Below are positions 1 through 11,208 of a DNA stretch of 64,000 nucleotides, piece by piece. How positions within the stretch are numbered: position 1 is the stretch's first letter; the number at the start of each line of letters is the position of its first letter. The DNA is from Diplolepis rosae (Eukaryota; Arthropoda; Insecta; Hymenoptera; Diplolepididae), in assembly GCA_030998225.1 (NCBI GenBank), contig JAPYXD010000308.1, positions 2,676,001 through 2,740,000 on the forward strand. The letters run 5' to 3'. The notes under the pieces are model-generated. The model searched no databases. It was not told the DNA's origin and saw nothing but the letters and a program-made list of their open reading frames with translations. The position numbers and the translations under genes were made by a program.

Positions 1-464
1 CAATATTTGTTTATGTTTTTCTTACTTGTATTAGTTATTAATAAATAAATAAATACGACGAGCGATCATGACATACTTTCAGTAGACAGAACACCGTCGG
101 CTCAAATGTTTTGAAAATTTGACTGTTAACAAATCTTTAATTTTTAATTCGAACTGAACCCTTGAGATAATTTTCAATCTATGTAAAGTTCTAACTATAT
201 TTTACTTGTATGTGATAGTGAATTTTAATGATTTGATCTTTTAATAAATTAGCCTGATGAGGTTGGCAAACCAAGCCTACGAAACGTCGCCTCTTTGACC
301 TGTGAAAATACTTGGTCTTTTCATTTACTATTGGCCCTTTCCTACATCGATCGAGTCTTCTACTTATTCTGAACTTACTTTGTTTGGTCTTCTTTAAAAA
401 AAAAAAAAAACAATCAAAAAACATAATTACAACTGTCACTCTAAGAAATTTCCGTTATGCCAGT
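1..464. other. AT-rich DNA with a hammerhead-like motif, no gene
   Basis: No convincing coding region is visible. On the plus strand CTGATGA (254-260) is followed by a short self-complementary stretch (GGTTGG then CCAAGCC) and GAAAC (281-285). That is the order of the conserved core blocks of a hammerhead ribozyme, as found in Penelope-like and some other retroelements. An A-rich run (about 397-411) lies 110 bases downstream. The helix fit is imperfect, so this is a candidate retroelement end only. Confidence 0.3.
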
Positions 465-1851
465 CGGAGAAATCCGTGTAAGATACACAACTCAATTGTG
501 TGGCCCACATGACTCAGTCGTGAGCAATACTACAGAGTAGTGTAGACGGCACTACTCTTGAATGTAGCAGCATTCGTGTGGCTGACACGAATAGTTACCC
601 AGCAAACACGTTATGTAACCGCTCCGTAACAAAAGGGTAACATAGTTATTTCTGGTTATGTAACGATTGCTATTGTTCAGTGATGTAATTGCTATATAAC
701 GGGAAGGTAACAATGTTATGTAAGATTTTTACCGCGTGAAGATGTAAAAGATAAATAAAAGAGTGAATGTAACGATTCTGTAGCAGTGGGATGTATATGC
801 TATAGAAAAACAATGTAAAATTCGTTCTCTAATTGTGTTACACAGATGATCTGTAACAGTTTTGTCATAATGTTATGTAAGTGAACTGCCACGGCATTAC
901 AGTATAATTATGTAAGTCATGTATAATGTACATTAATAAAATCTATGTAACAATGTGACATAATTATCATGTAAGTATCATGTAACATTTGTTCTGTAAG
1001 TTGGTTGCCCGAATGATCTATAACAATATCGTTTCTTTGTTACGTAAGTGCAATGTAACAGTGTTACGGAATAGTTATGTGAGTTTTATGTAATATACAT
1101 TAGTAACAGCTACGTAACAATGTTCCGTAATTTTTATGTAAGAATCACGTAACATCTTTTCTATAACTTGGTTATCTGAATGATCTATTACAATTTCGTT
1201 GCTTTGTTACGTAAGGGTAATGTAACAATGTTACGGAGTAGTTATGTTAGTTGTATATAATATACATTAGTAACAGCTACGTAACAGTGTGACATAATTT
1301 TTATGGTAAAATTTTACATGCCCTTAGTATAATATTCAGTAATCGACAAATAATACAATGGTGCAAAATTTGACTCACAGAAATGAGTTGTGTATTATCA
1401 ATATTTTATCATCGTATATCTGTTTAACATATCTCCGTTACATACTATTTATATATCGCTTTTACAAAACTTCTATATAACATAATTGCATAACACATAT
1501 AGAACATATTTACATTGATGCTGCGTAACAATACAGCACATATGTTAAATAAGTCTGTTACAGATCCATTACATCACAGCGTTACAGAGCTGTTATAGAA
1601 CTAATTCATCACACAGTGTGTGACATTTTGCGTCACAGGTGACTCACCTGTAAGTCACCAGCTATGTGACGTGTTACAATATGTTACGTAACAGTTACAT
1701 ACATGTTATATAACAGTGTTTGCTGGGTATCTGCCGAAAAACGATTGATTCGTGCCACTACACTACTCAGTTGTGTAGGTGATATTTTGTTTCAGCTACA
1801 CGACTCAGTCGTGTAGAAAGAAGTAACCAGTAATGTAGGATTTTCTCCGTG
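465..1851. repeat. Possible outer inverted-repeat element enclosing a MITE
   Basis: CGGAGAAATCC at 465 is matched by an inverted near-copy (GGATTTTCTCCG) near 1838-1849. Both flanks of the inner MITE also carry copies of a GACTCAGTCGTG motif, at about 511 and 1802. This suggests that an older element was invaded by the inner MITE. The flanks are diverged and no target duplication is clear. Confidence 0.3.
598..1727. mobile_element. MITE with CCCAGCAAACAC terminal repeats and TA target duplication
   Basis: Terminal inverted repeats CCCAGCAAACAC and GTGTTTGCTGGG are exact over 12 bases, with further similarity inwards. The element is flanked by TA on both sides (596-597 and 1728-1729), the target preference of Tc1/mariner-type and some other DNA transposons. 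The 1130-bp interior has no ORF. It consists of dozens of short GTAAC, ATGTAA and GTTAC words, in the plus sense on the left and largely as their complements on the right. This looks like a MITE grown by expansion of subterminal binding-site-like repeats. The superfamily is not determined. Confidence 0.75.
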
Positions 1852-2070
1852 TACTTCGTATAAAAATTTGAAGATTCAGAAAGTGTAATTTTGGGGTTCA
1901 TGTAGTCTATTGTAATGTTTTTTGAAAAGGTTGTATTCTGGAGAAATGAAAAGTGGCATTAGCAAACATACACTGAGAGACTTTTCGTTGAGTAAATCAT
2001 AAAAATGAATTATATCTTAGTATAATATCGTTTCAAAATGAGGCAAACTGGGTTTACTTATCAGAAATGA
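1852..2070. other. AT-rich spacer
   Basis: No ORF, RNA or repeat boundary was recognised in this short stretch between the MITE block and a dispersed repeat. Confidence 0.4.
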
Positions 2071-2280
2071 ATATGGTGGTTTTTAATCGGCAAAGTTAAT
2101 ATTTTCGTTTGAATAAATGGAATACATGTTCTACTAAATGTTATAAAACCTATGAAAAAATGAAATTCACTTTATTAAAGTTTTCTTACGCGTACCAAAC
2201 AAATGGAAGAAAGAAGGGGTTCGGTAATGAAAAAAGGGGAGAGGTTTCAGAGGAAACATAGACATAAACATTATTTAAAT
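2071..2280 (+). repeat. Dispersed repeat, copy 1 (partner at 57827-57966)
   Basis: Two blocks match the partner copy. The first contains CGGCAAAGTTAATATTTTCG followed by TTTGAATAAA. The second contains GGGGAGAGGTTTCAG followed by a GGAAACATAGACA-like sequence. This copy carries about 75 extra bases between the blocks. The repeat is of unknown class and non-coding. Confidence 0.6.
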
Positions 2281-2554
2281 ATCAGGTGTACAACTTTGCT
2301 TCCGTCATTTTTCGATAGATAACTGCAGCGGTAAGTGCTGATCGAAATAGACAGATCTAAAATGTGACACAGTAAACTTGGACGTCTGTCAACATAACGA
2401 CAGTACCCCATTAGTGAATTTGTGTTTGCATCATAATTTATTCTAGATCGCAGGTGTCAGTTTTCGAAGAAAATTCTCGTAATTTGCGGGAAGTTTTGAT
2501 TTTCTGCTTTCATTTAAAGAAAAGTGCGGCTGAGGCTCATCAAGTGCTTTAAAG

Positions 2555-2590
2555 TATTGGGTTTTCCCAGAAGTAATTGCCGATTTTTTC
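2555..2590 (-). repeat. Probable 3' terminal repeat of a mariner element
   Basis: TATTGGGTTTTCCCAGAAGT followed by AATTGCCG lies about 45 bases beyond the end of the mariner transposase remnant. It resembles the general form of mariner ends. No matching inverted copy was found on the 5' side (3650-3830), so the 5' end appears lost. Confidence 0.4.
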
Positions 2591-2631
2591 ATACAAATTG
2601 AACAAATTTTTTTAAATACAAGGAATGAACT

Positions 2632-3648
2632 TTAATCAATGACATATTTTTCATTTTGATCAATGACCTTTTGCCATCTTTCTCATAACTTCATGATTCC
2701 ACGCTCATAGAACTTTTGGTCTTTATCGGCAAAAAAATGAACCATGTGCGATTTCACAACTTCATCATCATTGGAAGTTTTACTATTCGAGGAATTCTGC
2801 AAAGATCGAAATAAATTGTAATCTAATCGTGCAAGGTTAGGGCTATATGGTGGGTGTAACAATACTTCCCAACCAAGACTTAATAATTTTTGATGAGTGG
2901 CTAAAGATGTGCGTGGTGTAGCGTTGTCATGGTGAAAAATTACACCTTTACGATTGTCCAATTCTGACCGTTTTTCTTTGATCGCTGCGTTCAATTTGTT
3001 CAGCTGACGACAGTAAATTTGCGAATTAATCGTTTGGTTCCTTGGAAGCAGCTCAAAAAATACTACACCTTACCAATGCCACCAAACAGACAGCATAATC
3101 TTTTTTTGATGCAATTCAGCTTTTGATGTTGTTTGTGGTGGTTCATCACGCTTGGACCATGATCGTTTTCGAACAACGTTATTGTAAGCAATTCATTTTT
3201 CATCACCAGTGATAATTCTTTTCAAAAAAGGATCGAATTCATTGCGTTTAAAAAACAAATCACAAGCGTTGATGCATTTTGTTAAATGAATTTTTTTCAA
3301 TTCATTTGAAATCCAAATATCAAGTTTTCAACGAGTTCAAGGCGTTGTATATGACGGTCAATTGTTGATTTTGATTTTTTTAACATTTCTTCAATCTCTC
3401 GCACAGTTACATGACGATCCGACTCGATTATGACTTTGATTTGGTCATCATCAACTTCATTTGGCCGACCTGGACGTTGCTCATCCTTGAGTGAAAAATC
3501 CCCAGAACGAAATTTCTGGAACCAATTTCGACACTGTCTGTCTTTTAAAGCTTCCGCACTATACACATCACGTAACTCTTTAGCAGCCTGTGCTGCATTC
3601 TTTCCTTTACGGAGATGATTAAATAGAAATGTAATTTCATTATCATAT
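2632..3648 (-). pseudogene. mariner transposase pseudogene (DD34D type)
   Basis: Cut-and-paste transposase of the mariner group. Reading on the minus strand from 3648, the first third (3648-3297) is an HTH region with LRKGKNAAQAAKELRDVY, then NWFQKFRSGDF and DEQRPGRP, the usual mariner N-terminal layout. The middle (3296-2995) is broken by frameshifts but still reads ITGDEK, the first catalytic Asp, followed by a TGA where Trp is expected. The last third (2994-2632) has FHHDN, the second Asp, then HPPYSPNLARLDY, which contains the third Asp, and ends with ERWQKVIDQNEKYV. A further in-frame stop precedes ERWQKV. All three catalytic Asp codons can therefore still be seen, but the gene is inactive. 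No start codon lies in frame upstream of 3648, and the 5' terminal repeat is missing. Confidence 0.85.
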
Positions 3649-3659
3649 TATTAGTAAAC

Positions 3660-4365
3660 AATAAACAATAAAAAAATTTACATGAATAGTAAGAGAACTA
3701 TGATATGAAGTGAAAGATGAAGTTTAAAAGCAATAGTCTCTCGAACAGAAAGGATAACTAAATTAACGAATGGAATAAAATAAGATTACCGCAAGTGTTA
3801 TAAAAGCAGAGGAGAAGGCAATATATCACCTCTCAAACGCCTAAATTGTTTCCAGTTGTTTGCGCAAAATCCACCTCTACGACTATGAAATTTTCTGCTT
3901 CATTGGTGCGGAAAATATCATACAGTTCTATCAAGAGATTTTACACAATCAATTTTTGTCGATGTTTGCATAAAAATTCTATCAAATACTGTATAAGAAT
4001 ACACTGAGAAACTTTTTATAAGAATTTTTGTTTTATTTCCTAATCATAATTGCAAAAAATATTAGGAATTTAAGAGCAATCAAGATTTATTTATAATTTT
4101 TCCTAGTGCCAAAGAAAGTCCACTAGTTTTTTATAGAAATTTGATATTTTGTAGTAGCAAAACGTGCTATCTTCCAATAAGTATACGCATGAAAATTAGA
4201 ACCACTTTGACTTTTTACAAACGACGACTGCATCTGAAAGTTACTGAATATCAACCAAAGAGCTGAATCTCTGTGTGTCTGCCTGTGTTTTGTTTATATT
4301 TTACCTACTATCGCACGCCATTTTGGAAATTCACCGGCCTGTATTGTGTTTCTTGTGGTTGTATA
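3660..4365. other. AT-rich stretch without recognised features
   Basis: I see no coding region, tandem repeat or element end here. Confidence 0.4.
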
Positions 4366-4379
4366 TTATAAAGTTTTTT

Positions 4380-4792
4380 TGTACTTTTGACTCGATTGGA
4401 AGTGTTAAAATTTGGAAGGCATGCAAAGAGAGTAAGTATGAATGAATTTATCATGCTAATCTAATATCAATACATATTATCGATATTATAATAATAATTT
4501 CAATATTATAAATTGATTTTCAAGGAAAATTTTATTTTTAGCTTATAAACGTGTGTACCATGTGTCAGGAGCCTTTCACCCAGGAATCACAGAGTTTCTA
4601 AGATTCAAAATCGACTTCGAATTGAGCTCTAGTTATGAAACTCAACGATCTAATCCATGGTTCGATGGAATAAGTAAAAATAAATTCAACTCACAGAGAA
4701 TCGAGGCAATCAGTTGGAATCAGCGAACTCACCGAGAATCACTCGGATTAGTTCCAGATAAAGGAATATTTATAGGAGTCAGAGCGAGTTAA
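4380..4792 (+). CDS. Unrecognised small ORF with possible upstream intron
   Basis: An open frame from ATG 4553 to 4792 encodes about 79 residues with no family I recognise and no low-complexity bias. Upstream, GTAAGTATG at about 4433 looks like a splice donor, and a T-rich tract ending in TTTTTAG at about 4541 looks like an acceptor, so this could be the second exon of a small transcript. The spliced reading through the short ATG in the first segment meets a stop quickly, which argues against a simple protein-coding gene. The internal sequence has several near-repeats of CACAGAGTTTC and CACAGAGAATC, which points to repetitive DNA instead. Coding status is doubtful. Confidence 0.2.
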
Positions 4793-4809
4793 GGTGAATC
4801 GGTCTGTAC

Positions 4810-6400
4810 TCCGATCTGACTTGTCATTTACAATATAAAAAATACAATGTGCTTTAACAAATTCGATCGAAATCAATACTTTTTTTTGAGCTTAACTCGT
4901 CAAAACTTTGTTTTTTATCCACGAAATGAGCTTAAATTTAACACACTAGCGTAAAATACGTTAGCGATGCTCACAAGACTTGATTTGGGACAAAAAAAGT
5001 AATTTGTTAATTAATATTTCAATGTTTATCAAAGTGCGTCGAGCACCGTGTTTTTCGAGCTTCCCCAAAAAAAAGTATCGAGGAAATTTTCGAGTTCGAA
5101 AAACTTCCAGCGAGAAAGTTTTTCATTAGAGTCCAAAGAAGTTATCTAGAAAATTTCACAACTTTGGAACAAAAACTTCGGAAGAAACAATTGAAAATGC
5201 TTTGCACCGGAACGTTGTAGACTGGCCAGTTCGAGCTCTCGCTTGCTTTTAGTATAGATAGGTTCCGCGTTGAGAGAGAATGATCGGTCAACGTGTGAGA
5301 GCGACAAAGGAAACGCGAAAACGATCGTCTTTTGACTTTGACGAAATAATTCAATCTTTTGTTGACATTTAGGGAAGTCAGACGCATTATCTATCACGCA
5401 AGAAAATATCAAATCATAGTACACGTATCTTCCAGAGCTTCGTAATCACAAGTTTCTTTATTTGATGGCCCAATAATTCCCAAAGAAAGCCATTTGAAAA
5501 TGTCGAATCAAGACTACAAAAACATAGGGAGAAAAAGGATTCGTATCGAAGATTTCCGTAAAACTGCAAAGGGAAAATTGTCTCAAAATAATTTAAGCAA
5601 TAAAAACATTACTATCGTACCTCTTGTCTTGCTTTTTAATCACATTTTAACGCCAACTATCTTCATTACGAATACCTTTTTTCCCTATGCTTTTGTTGTC
5701 TTGATTCAACATTTTCAAATGGCTTTCTTTGGGAATTATTGGGCCATCAAATACAGAAACTTGTGATTACGAAGCTCTGGAAGATACGTGTACTATGATT
5801 TGATATTTTGTTGCGTGATAGATAATGCGTCTGACTTCCCTAAATGTCAACAAAAGATTGAATTATTTCGTCAAAGTCAAAAGACGATCGTTTTCGCGTT
5901 TCCTTTGTCGCTCTCACACGTTGACCGATCATTCTCTCTCAACGCGGAACCTATCTATACTAAAAGCAAGCGAGAGCTAGAACTGGCCAGTCTACAACGT
6001 TCCGGCGCAAAGCATTTTCAATTGTTTCTTCCGAAGCTTTTGTTCCAGAGTTGTGAAATTTTCTAGATAACTTCTTTGGACTCTAATGAAAAACTTTCTC
6101 GCTGGAAGTTTTTCGAACTCGAAAATTTCCTCGATACTTTTTTTTGGGGAAGCTCGAAAATCACGGTGCTCGACGCGCTTTGATAAACATTGAAATATTA
6201 ATTAACAAATTACTTTTTTTGTCCCAAATCAAGTCTTGTGAGCATCGCTAACGTATTTCACGCTAGTGTGTTAAATTTAAGCTCATTTCGTGGATAAAAA
6301 ACAAAGTTTTGACGAGTTAAGCACAAAAAAAGTATTGATTTCGATCCAATTTGTAAAGCACATTGTATTTTTTATTTCGCAAATGACAAGTCAGATCGGA
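4810..6400. repeat. Very large inverted repeat (arms about 735 bp, loop about 120 bp)
   Basis: The left arm 4810-5544 and right arm 5668-6400 are reverse complements with only scattered differences. The outer ends read TCCGATCTGACTTGTC and GACAAGTCAGATCGGA. The inner ends carry AAAAAGGATTCGT and ACGAATACCTTTTT. The same 92-residue open frame occurs in mirror image in each arm (5146-5424 minus, 5788-6066 plus), differing at only a couple of residues. That is a consequence of the symmetry, not evidence of a gene. No target duplication is obvious. This is a foldback element or a recent inverted duplication. Confidence 0.85.
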
Positions 6401-7231
6401 AAATTGCTCAAACATAATTTGTGCCTTTTTTGATATTCTATAGGCTCATATTTTTTTCCTTCATTTTCCGAAATTTTCTCTCGGACAATACTTTTCCGCC
6501 ACTTTGCCTCGCGGAAAGAGAAACGGAAAATGTCTCGCGCGCCTAAACGGTTATTGCACGGAGACCCTCAATTGTATTGAAAGGCGTCGTTTTCAGTGTT
6601 AGCATATGAAGGTATGTTTAGAGGATTTTACCAAACAAATAATTGCTCAATGCATTCGAAGTCAGCGACAAACTAAAACAAAATTCATGCCTCGATATAA
6701 CCTCAAGATGAGATTTTTCTCGACATTTTCCCTTATTATTTGATAAATATAATGTCAAACATATTATTCTTTACTGTTTTCGTCATTTTCCCAATTTTGT
6801 TAAGACGTCGGTATAGTAACTTTATTCATTGATTAATTGGTACATGAAAAATTAGCGCATTTGTTTTTTATATGTTAAAAAAAGTTTGCTGAGCCCGTAA
6901 TTAATATTGAAGTGAAATATATTCGGATTGAATGAAAGTAAATACCGAAATTTCAATATTTTCAAAATTTATTCCAATTATTAATTTAAAACTGACTTGA
7001 ATATTTTTTTTATTTTTGCACATCCATTCTATAATTTTTTTTGAACTTATTATTGTCAAATCTATTTAAATATCTTCTTTTATTCGCACATTCATTATCT
7101 AATTATTTCCTGAACTTAATAAACCATTTTAAAATTTATAAAATGAAAAGTATTTTTTTTCCCTAAATTGCTGTTATCGAAATTTAAATATTGCCAACAT
7201 TTTTTTCCATTATTATTGTAGAATCGTCAAA
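6401..7231. other. AT-rich stretch, no gene seen
   Basis: The region contains poly-T tracts and low-complexity AT DNA. Nothing coding and no repeat boundary was recognised. Confidence 0.4.
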
Positions 7232-7397
7232 CATGGAACATTAGGTAGGTATACCCCTACGATTTTCATCGTTCTCACATATGTTGTAGTACTCGAAAAA
7301 CTAAGAGACATGTATTTTTTGTTACGTGCCCAAAATAGATTTTAGGGTATAGAAACCACCCTCCACAAATTGAAGTACCAAATACCCACTTAATTGT
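7232..7397 (+). repeat. Dispersed repeat, about 170 bp (inverted partner at 14811-14978)
   Basis: Blocks GGAACATTAGGTAGGTAT, then TCGTTCTCACATATG and TACCAAATACCCACTTAATT, occur in the same order on the opposite strand at 14978-14811. The copies are diverged but clearly alignable end to end, so this is a defined repeat. It is non-coding and of unknown class. Confidence 0.65.
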
Positions 7398-7667
7398 TTC
7401 ACATATATATTTATATTTATAGAAATACATTAATTACATTCTTAACTAATGCAGAATATTTAACTGATTAAGCAGCCACTTTCCTCGATCCACGTATCTT
7501 TACTAATACATTGAAATGTACATGAGGCTTAATTCATTTGTTTTTCAAGAGCAAGTTTTATTTTAGAAAGCAAGCTTTTGTGAAGATGGCGAATAATCGT
7601 TCAGTGTTGCTTTCATCGTTCATAATTTCAAAAGTAAATTTCTTTGTTTCTACATTGAAACATTACA

Positions 7668-8160
7668 GTGAACAGTTTATCAAGTCTTTTAATCATGCCG
7701 ATAAATCCCTTAAATGTAATAAAACTTTTTTTATTTGTATTTCAAACCATGCACATACCTAGGAGTGAAGTTAATGATGCAGAACAGCAACTGGAAGATA
7801 ATTTTCAAGAAATATTAAATCAGGCTATGAATGAGTTGAATGACGATGAGATTGTAGAAGAAAATGTTTTAGATTTTTCAGAACCATACAAAGACTGGAA
7901 GTCTTTCCCTGTGGAAGACACTAATGCAGAGTGAACTCCTAAACTTGGTTCCAGTACAGATGAAACTATTTGTACGAAAGATGACAAAGATGTTGACTTC
8001 AGTTATAAACAAAGAGCTGTGGAGTTTTCGAAATGCGGAATACATCGTGCAAGACTGTACTATGTACAATTAATAAACAAGTCTAATGATGATTATTGGT
8101 CTGATGAATTTGATTTTATTTTTGCGTTAAACGTATATTTTTTTCAGATTTTTACGTTCT
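7668..8160 (+). pseudogene. Decayed ORF, possible transposase N-terminal fragment
   Basis: One frame runs from ATG 7668 through a single TGA (7932-7934) to about 8160. The first part is acidic (DAEQQLEDNFQ, NELNDDEIVEEN). After the stop it reads YKQRAVEFSKCG. This resembles the start of the short helix-turn-helix regions that open some insect transposase-related proteins (tyrosine, basic residues, AVEF/AVEYW), but the similarity is short. No catalytic domain follows in this frame. A repeat begins around 8160 and may have interrupted the gene. It could equally be chance coding-like sequence. Confidence 0.25.
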
Positions 8161-8488
8161 CATCAAAAATGACTTTTGAAATTTTCATGAAATCTTTACG
8201 TTTTGAGACCCCCTGAGTCAGAAAAAATGGTTTTTACGAAAGTGTCTGTCTGTCTTTCTGTCTGTCTGTAGTAGGTCGTATACTCGATAACTCTCGATAA
8301 AATTATCTGATTGAATTGAGCTTGGGCACACTTTATCGGAGCTGAAAAAGTAATGAAAAGTTCGTTAACCAGCCACATCCAACCAAAATTGAGAAAACTA
8401 GACCATTTTTGTGTTTTTGAAAAAATCAAAAATTCCAATATTCTTTTCTGATAGTGCTCATAAATCTCTACTAATTATCTTAATAACA
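8160..8488 (+). repeat. Dispersed repeat with GTCTGTCTG core (inverted partner at 12781-13110)
   Basis: The order of blocks is ACGTTTTGAGACCCCCTGAG, a TTTTTACGAAAGTGTC block, a GTCTGTCTGTCTTTCTGTCT microsatellite, TAGGTCGTATACTCGATAA, TTTTTGTGTTTTTGAAAAAA and CTCATAAATCTCTACTAATT. The same order occurs in reverse complement at 13110-12781, and the last part occurs again at 63088-63182. It is a non-coding family with at least three copies in this window. Confidence 0.75.
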
Positions 8489-8767
8489 AGAGCATGTGAA
8501 GTTAGTGCACCATGTGTATCCATAGCCTGTAAATACGCGTATCATCAGAGGCGTGTTTATGAGTTGTATAGTTGAAGAAATTTTTATGCGTTGGATAGTT
8601 GAAAAAATTATAATATCATCGCAAATATTATATTATTTATATATTTATTTTTTTGAGGGGTTGACCCTTCTAAATAATTTTTTGAACTCCCTGAAAAAGA
8701 ATTTATTTGTTTCGAAATATTTCTAAAAATTTATTAACATCTTTTATTAGATTGGAAACACTTCAGC

Positions 8768-10162
8768 TTGGAGTCGAAACACATCGCTATCTGTCGCCAC
8801 TGTCTCAAGAAAATAAAAACATCGGAAAATACTTCTAATTTGAAGGACCATTTTAAAGCAAAGCATTATTTAGATGTACAAAATTATCACCAAATTCCCA
8901 AAAACGTCGAAATGAAAGTTCAAGTAGTTTGGAGCAGAATCCACCGGTGACACTGAATGCACAGGAGAAGAGACCTCAAGAGAATTACCAGGAATCTATC
9001 AGTAATGCCTTCAAGAATATTTCTTCTATAAAAGAAGGGGGAACGAAGTACAAGAGAGTTACGGATGACATCCTTTTCATGATTTGCAACGATTATGAAC
9101 CGCTTTCTATGGTAGAGAGAGAAGGTTTTCGAACATTTGTTAACAATAACATCCCTCAATTCGACATGCCATGTCCAGCGACGATGAAGTCTTATTTCAA
9201 GGAAAAATATGAAAAAACGTCATTGAAATACAAAGAAATTATTAAGAGGGCTGATAATGTAACACTGATGACAGATATACGAAGTGTGCATAGAGTAAGA
9301 AATCCCTACAAAGAAAATTACTGCAACAGTGACAGACAACGGAGCCAATATTGTATCAGCAGTATATTTGTTCGTTGGCAAAGGATGTCATCTGTCGTGC
9401 TTTGCACATACCCTAAATCTGGTTGCCACCAATTCGATCGAAGCCATCGAAGGGCTGGATGAATTGATCAAAAAAATAGGAAAAAACTACGTGACCACGA
9501 GCAAAATCAGCCCAATAATACGATTACTTGAACTCAGATATGAAAAGCTCACCATATCGAATGAACTAGCTCGCTTGCTCAAAGTAGCTATTGCCCAAGA
9601 ATGTAAAAATCGTTGGCCTGCAGTAGAGTTCAACTATCTATTATCCATGGCAACTTTATTGGATCCAAGATTCAAGAAACTGCATTTCCGCAACATTCTT
9701 GCCTGCTCGAAAGCAGTCCAGTATGTTGCAAAGGCCGTGACTTCCACAATAACGATTCTCTATTTGTTATGATAGATGTCTAATATTTATGAATTTCCAT
9801 ATGTCAGGAATCAAAAATGTTATCTCGATTTGGGAAAATCGAATGATCTCGTGAAACGAGCTAATCAGGACCAGCAAAGCCAAGATCTAGGCAACCTCCC
9901 AAGCGAACTAAATTCTTATCTGCACAGTCCTATCGACCCCATGACGGTGGGTCCAATCAAAAAATGGACTCAGATGGCTGCAACTCAACCAAACCTGACA
10001 AAAGTTGCTCTGAAATACCTGAGTGCCTTGGGTACATCGGTGCCTTCTGAGAGGTTGTTCTCAGAAGCCGGGATGATGATGACGACAAAGAGAAACTGTT
10101 TGGAAGGGGATCTCCTCTCGAAACAACTGTTCCTTCAATCTGCTGAAAGAAAATACTGGTAA
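8768..10162 (+). pseudogene. hAT transposase pseudogene with BED zinc finger
   Basis: A hAT-superfamily (ZBED-like) transposase in broken frames. 8768-8950 has the BED finger (CRHC, then HFKAKH). 8929-9300 is the helical region (DDILFMICNDYEPLSMVE, then VTLMTDI, with the first acidic catalytic residue). 9315-9772 reads VTDNGANIV, the second catalytic Asp, then CFAHTLNLV and ATLLDPRFKKLHF. 9776-10162 ends with the C-terminal dimerisation region (ALKYLSALGTSVPSERLFS, then KRNCLEG). A frame change near 9300 coincides with loss of roughly 100 residues expected between TDI and VTDN, and a second contraction around 9480-9600 removes the usual RWNS region. This is an internally deleted, inactive copy. 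A hAT-like terminus lies downstream at 11330. Confidence 0.85.
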
Positions 10163-10256
10163 TGAAGTGAGTAGGGTAGTAGAGAAGCATGAAGCATCTA
10201 GATCCATTTTATTATTAAATAGGTTCATCATCATTTTTACGTATTTCATGTTTCAG

Positions 10257-10723
10257 GATAAAACACGCTATAAAGTTACAATGGAAACGATACCGCGAGA
10301 GCTTGAAATTTCTCAAATCCTCCATATTTAGAGATGCTGAAGAGAAATTAGCTGTTTTTCACGGTGGTGCGCGTAAAAGGTATTGAAGCTGTTAAGAATA
10401 ATACAAAACTTCATTTCTTTCCGTCCGATCTACCTTTTTGAATAAAAATAATAAAATGCAAAGTATGTACTCAATTAGAATATACGAAATTTATGTATAC
10501 TTTCAGAATGTTTCGAAAGAAGAGTCAAAAGGAAGCAGTGAACATGGACGCGGAACATATTCCAAACAGTTCCATCTGCAATTCCTACAGGTGATTAGAA
10601 TACTTCTACTTGAATTATTTTTTTTTTTTACTTGAATAATTGATTTAAAAGAACATAATCTAACTTTTCAGATATGGTCAGATAGATGGAGGCTTCCGCA
10701 TCGAAAAAAAGAATCTATATTGA
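10257..10723 (+). CDS. Three exon-like segments with matched splice phases, unknown protein
   Basis: Three short open segments are bounded by good splice signals: 10257-10379 (TTTCAG before, GTATTG after), 10507-10590 (TTTCAG before, GTGATT after) and 10672-10723 (TTTTCAG before, ending in TGA). All junctions are phase 2, so the joined reading frame stays open. Segment 1 contains LQWKRYRESLKFL and HGGARK. Segment 2 begins MFRKKSQKEAV. Segment 3 contains YGQIDGGFRIEKKN. I do not recognise the family. Any upstream exons would lie in or before the hAT copy that ends at 10162, so this may be the 3' end of a host gene or of a spliced transposon gene. Chance occurrence of such short exons is possible. 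Confidence 0.35.
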
Positions 10724-10874
10724 AGATTTTATTACACTTTGTTAGATTTACTATAAGTCTCGACCCTGTCAAAATATATTAATTTATCCAGTCTTCTTTA
10801 AAAAGGTCAAATGATGAAAGTAAAAATTTTAATTGTGAAACGTTTCGATCACTGTACGGACCTTCATGAGTGTC

Positions 10875-11037
10875 ATTTATTGATCTGGTATAAAAATATA
10901 TAGTAACAGTAATGTAGTCTAAAACTGAATTAGCAATTTGTGTGTATGTGTTGCAACGAACACCATATACGCAAATTGCAAATCCATTATTGGACTACAT
11001 TCCTATGACTATATATTCTTATACCAGATCAATAAAT
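10875..11037. repeat. 163-bp palindrome
   Basis: The whole unit folds on itself around position 10956. ATTTATTGATCTGGTATAA at the left is matched by TTATACCAGATCAATAAAT at the right, and the pairing continues inwards through AATGTAGTC, GCAATTTG and GTGTT. The arms are about 80 bp and imperfect, with almost no loop. A palindromic MITE remnant is most likely. A small-RNA hairpin is an alternative. Confidence 0.75.
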
Positions 11038-11208
11038 TAATCAAAGAAGTCTGGAGAAATTGATATATTTTATTATATAGTGTATTATTATTAGAATAAT
11101 ATAAAATAAACGTCTTTTTCTACAATTTGTCATTTCATGATATTGTACATTACTTATACTTATTTTTACCTTGAAAAAAGATAGATCTGAAGACAAAAAA
11201 TATTCAAA

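Noticed and set aside
5146..6066. Two almost identical 92-residue frames in opposite orientation
   Set aside because: They are mirror images caused by the inverted repeat 4810-6400. There is no family match or independent sign of coding.
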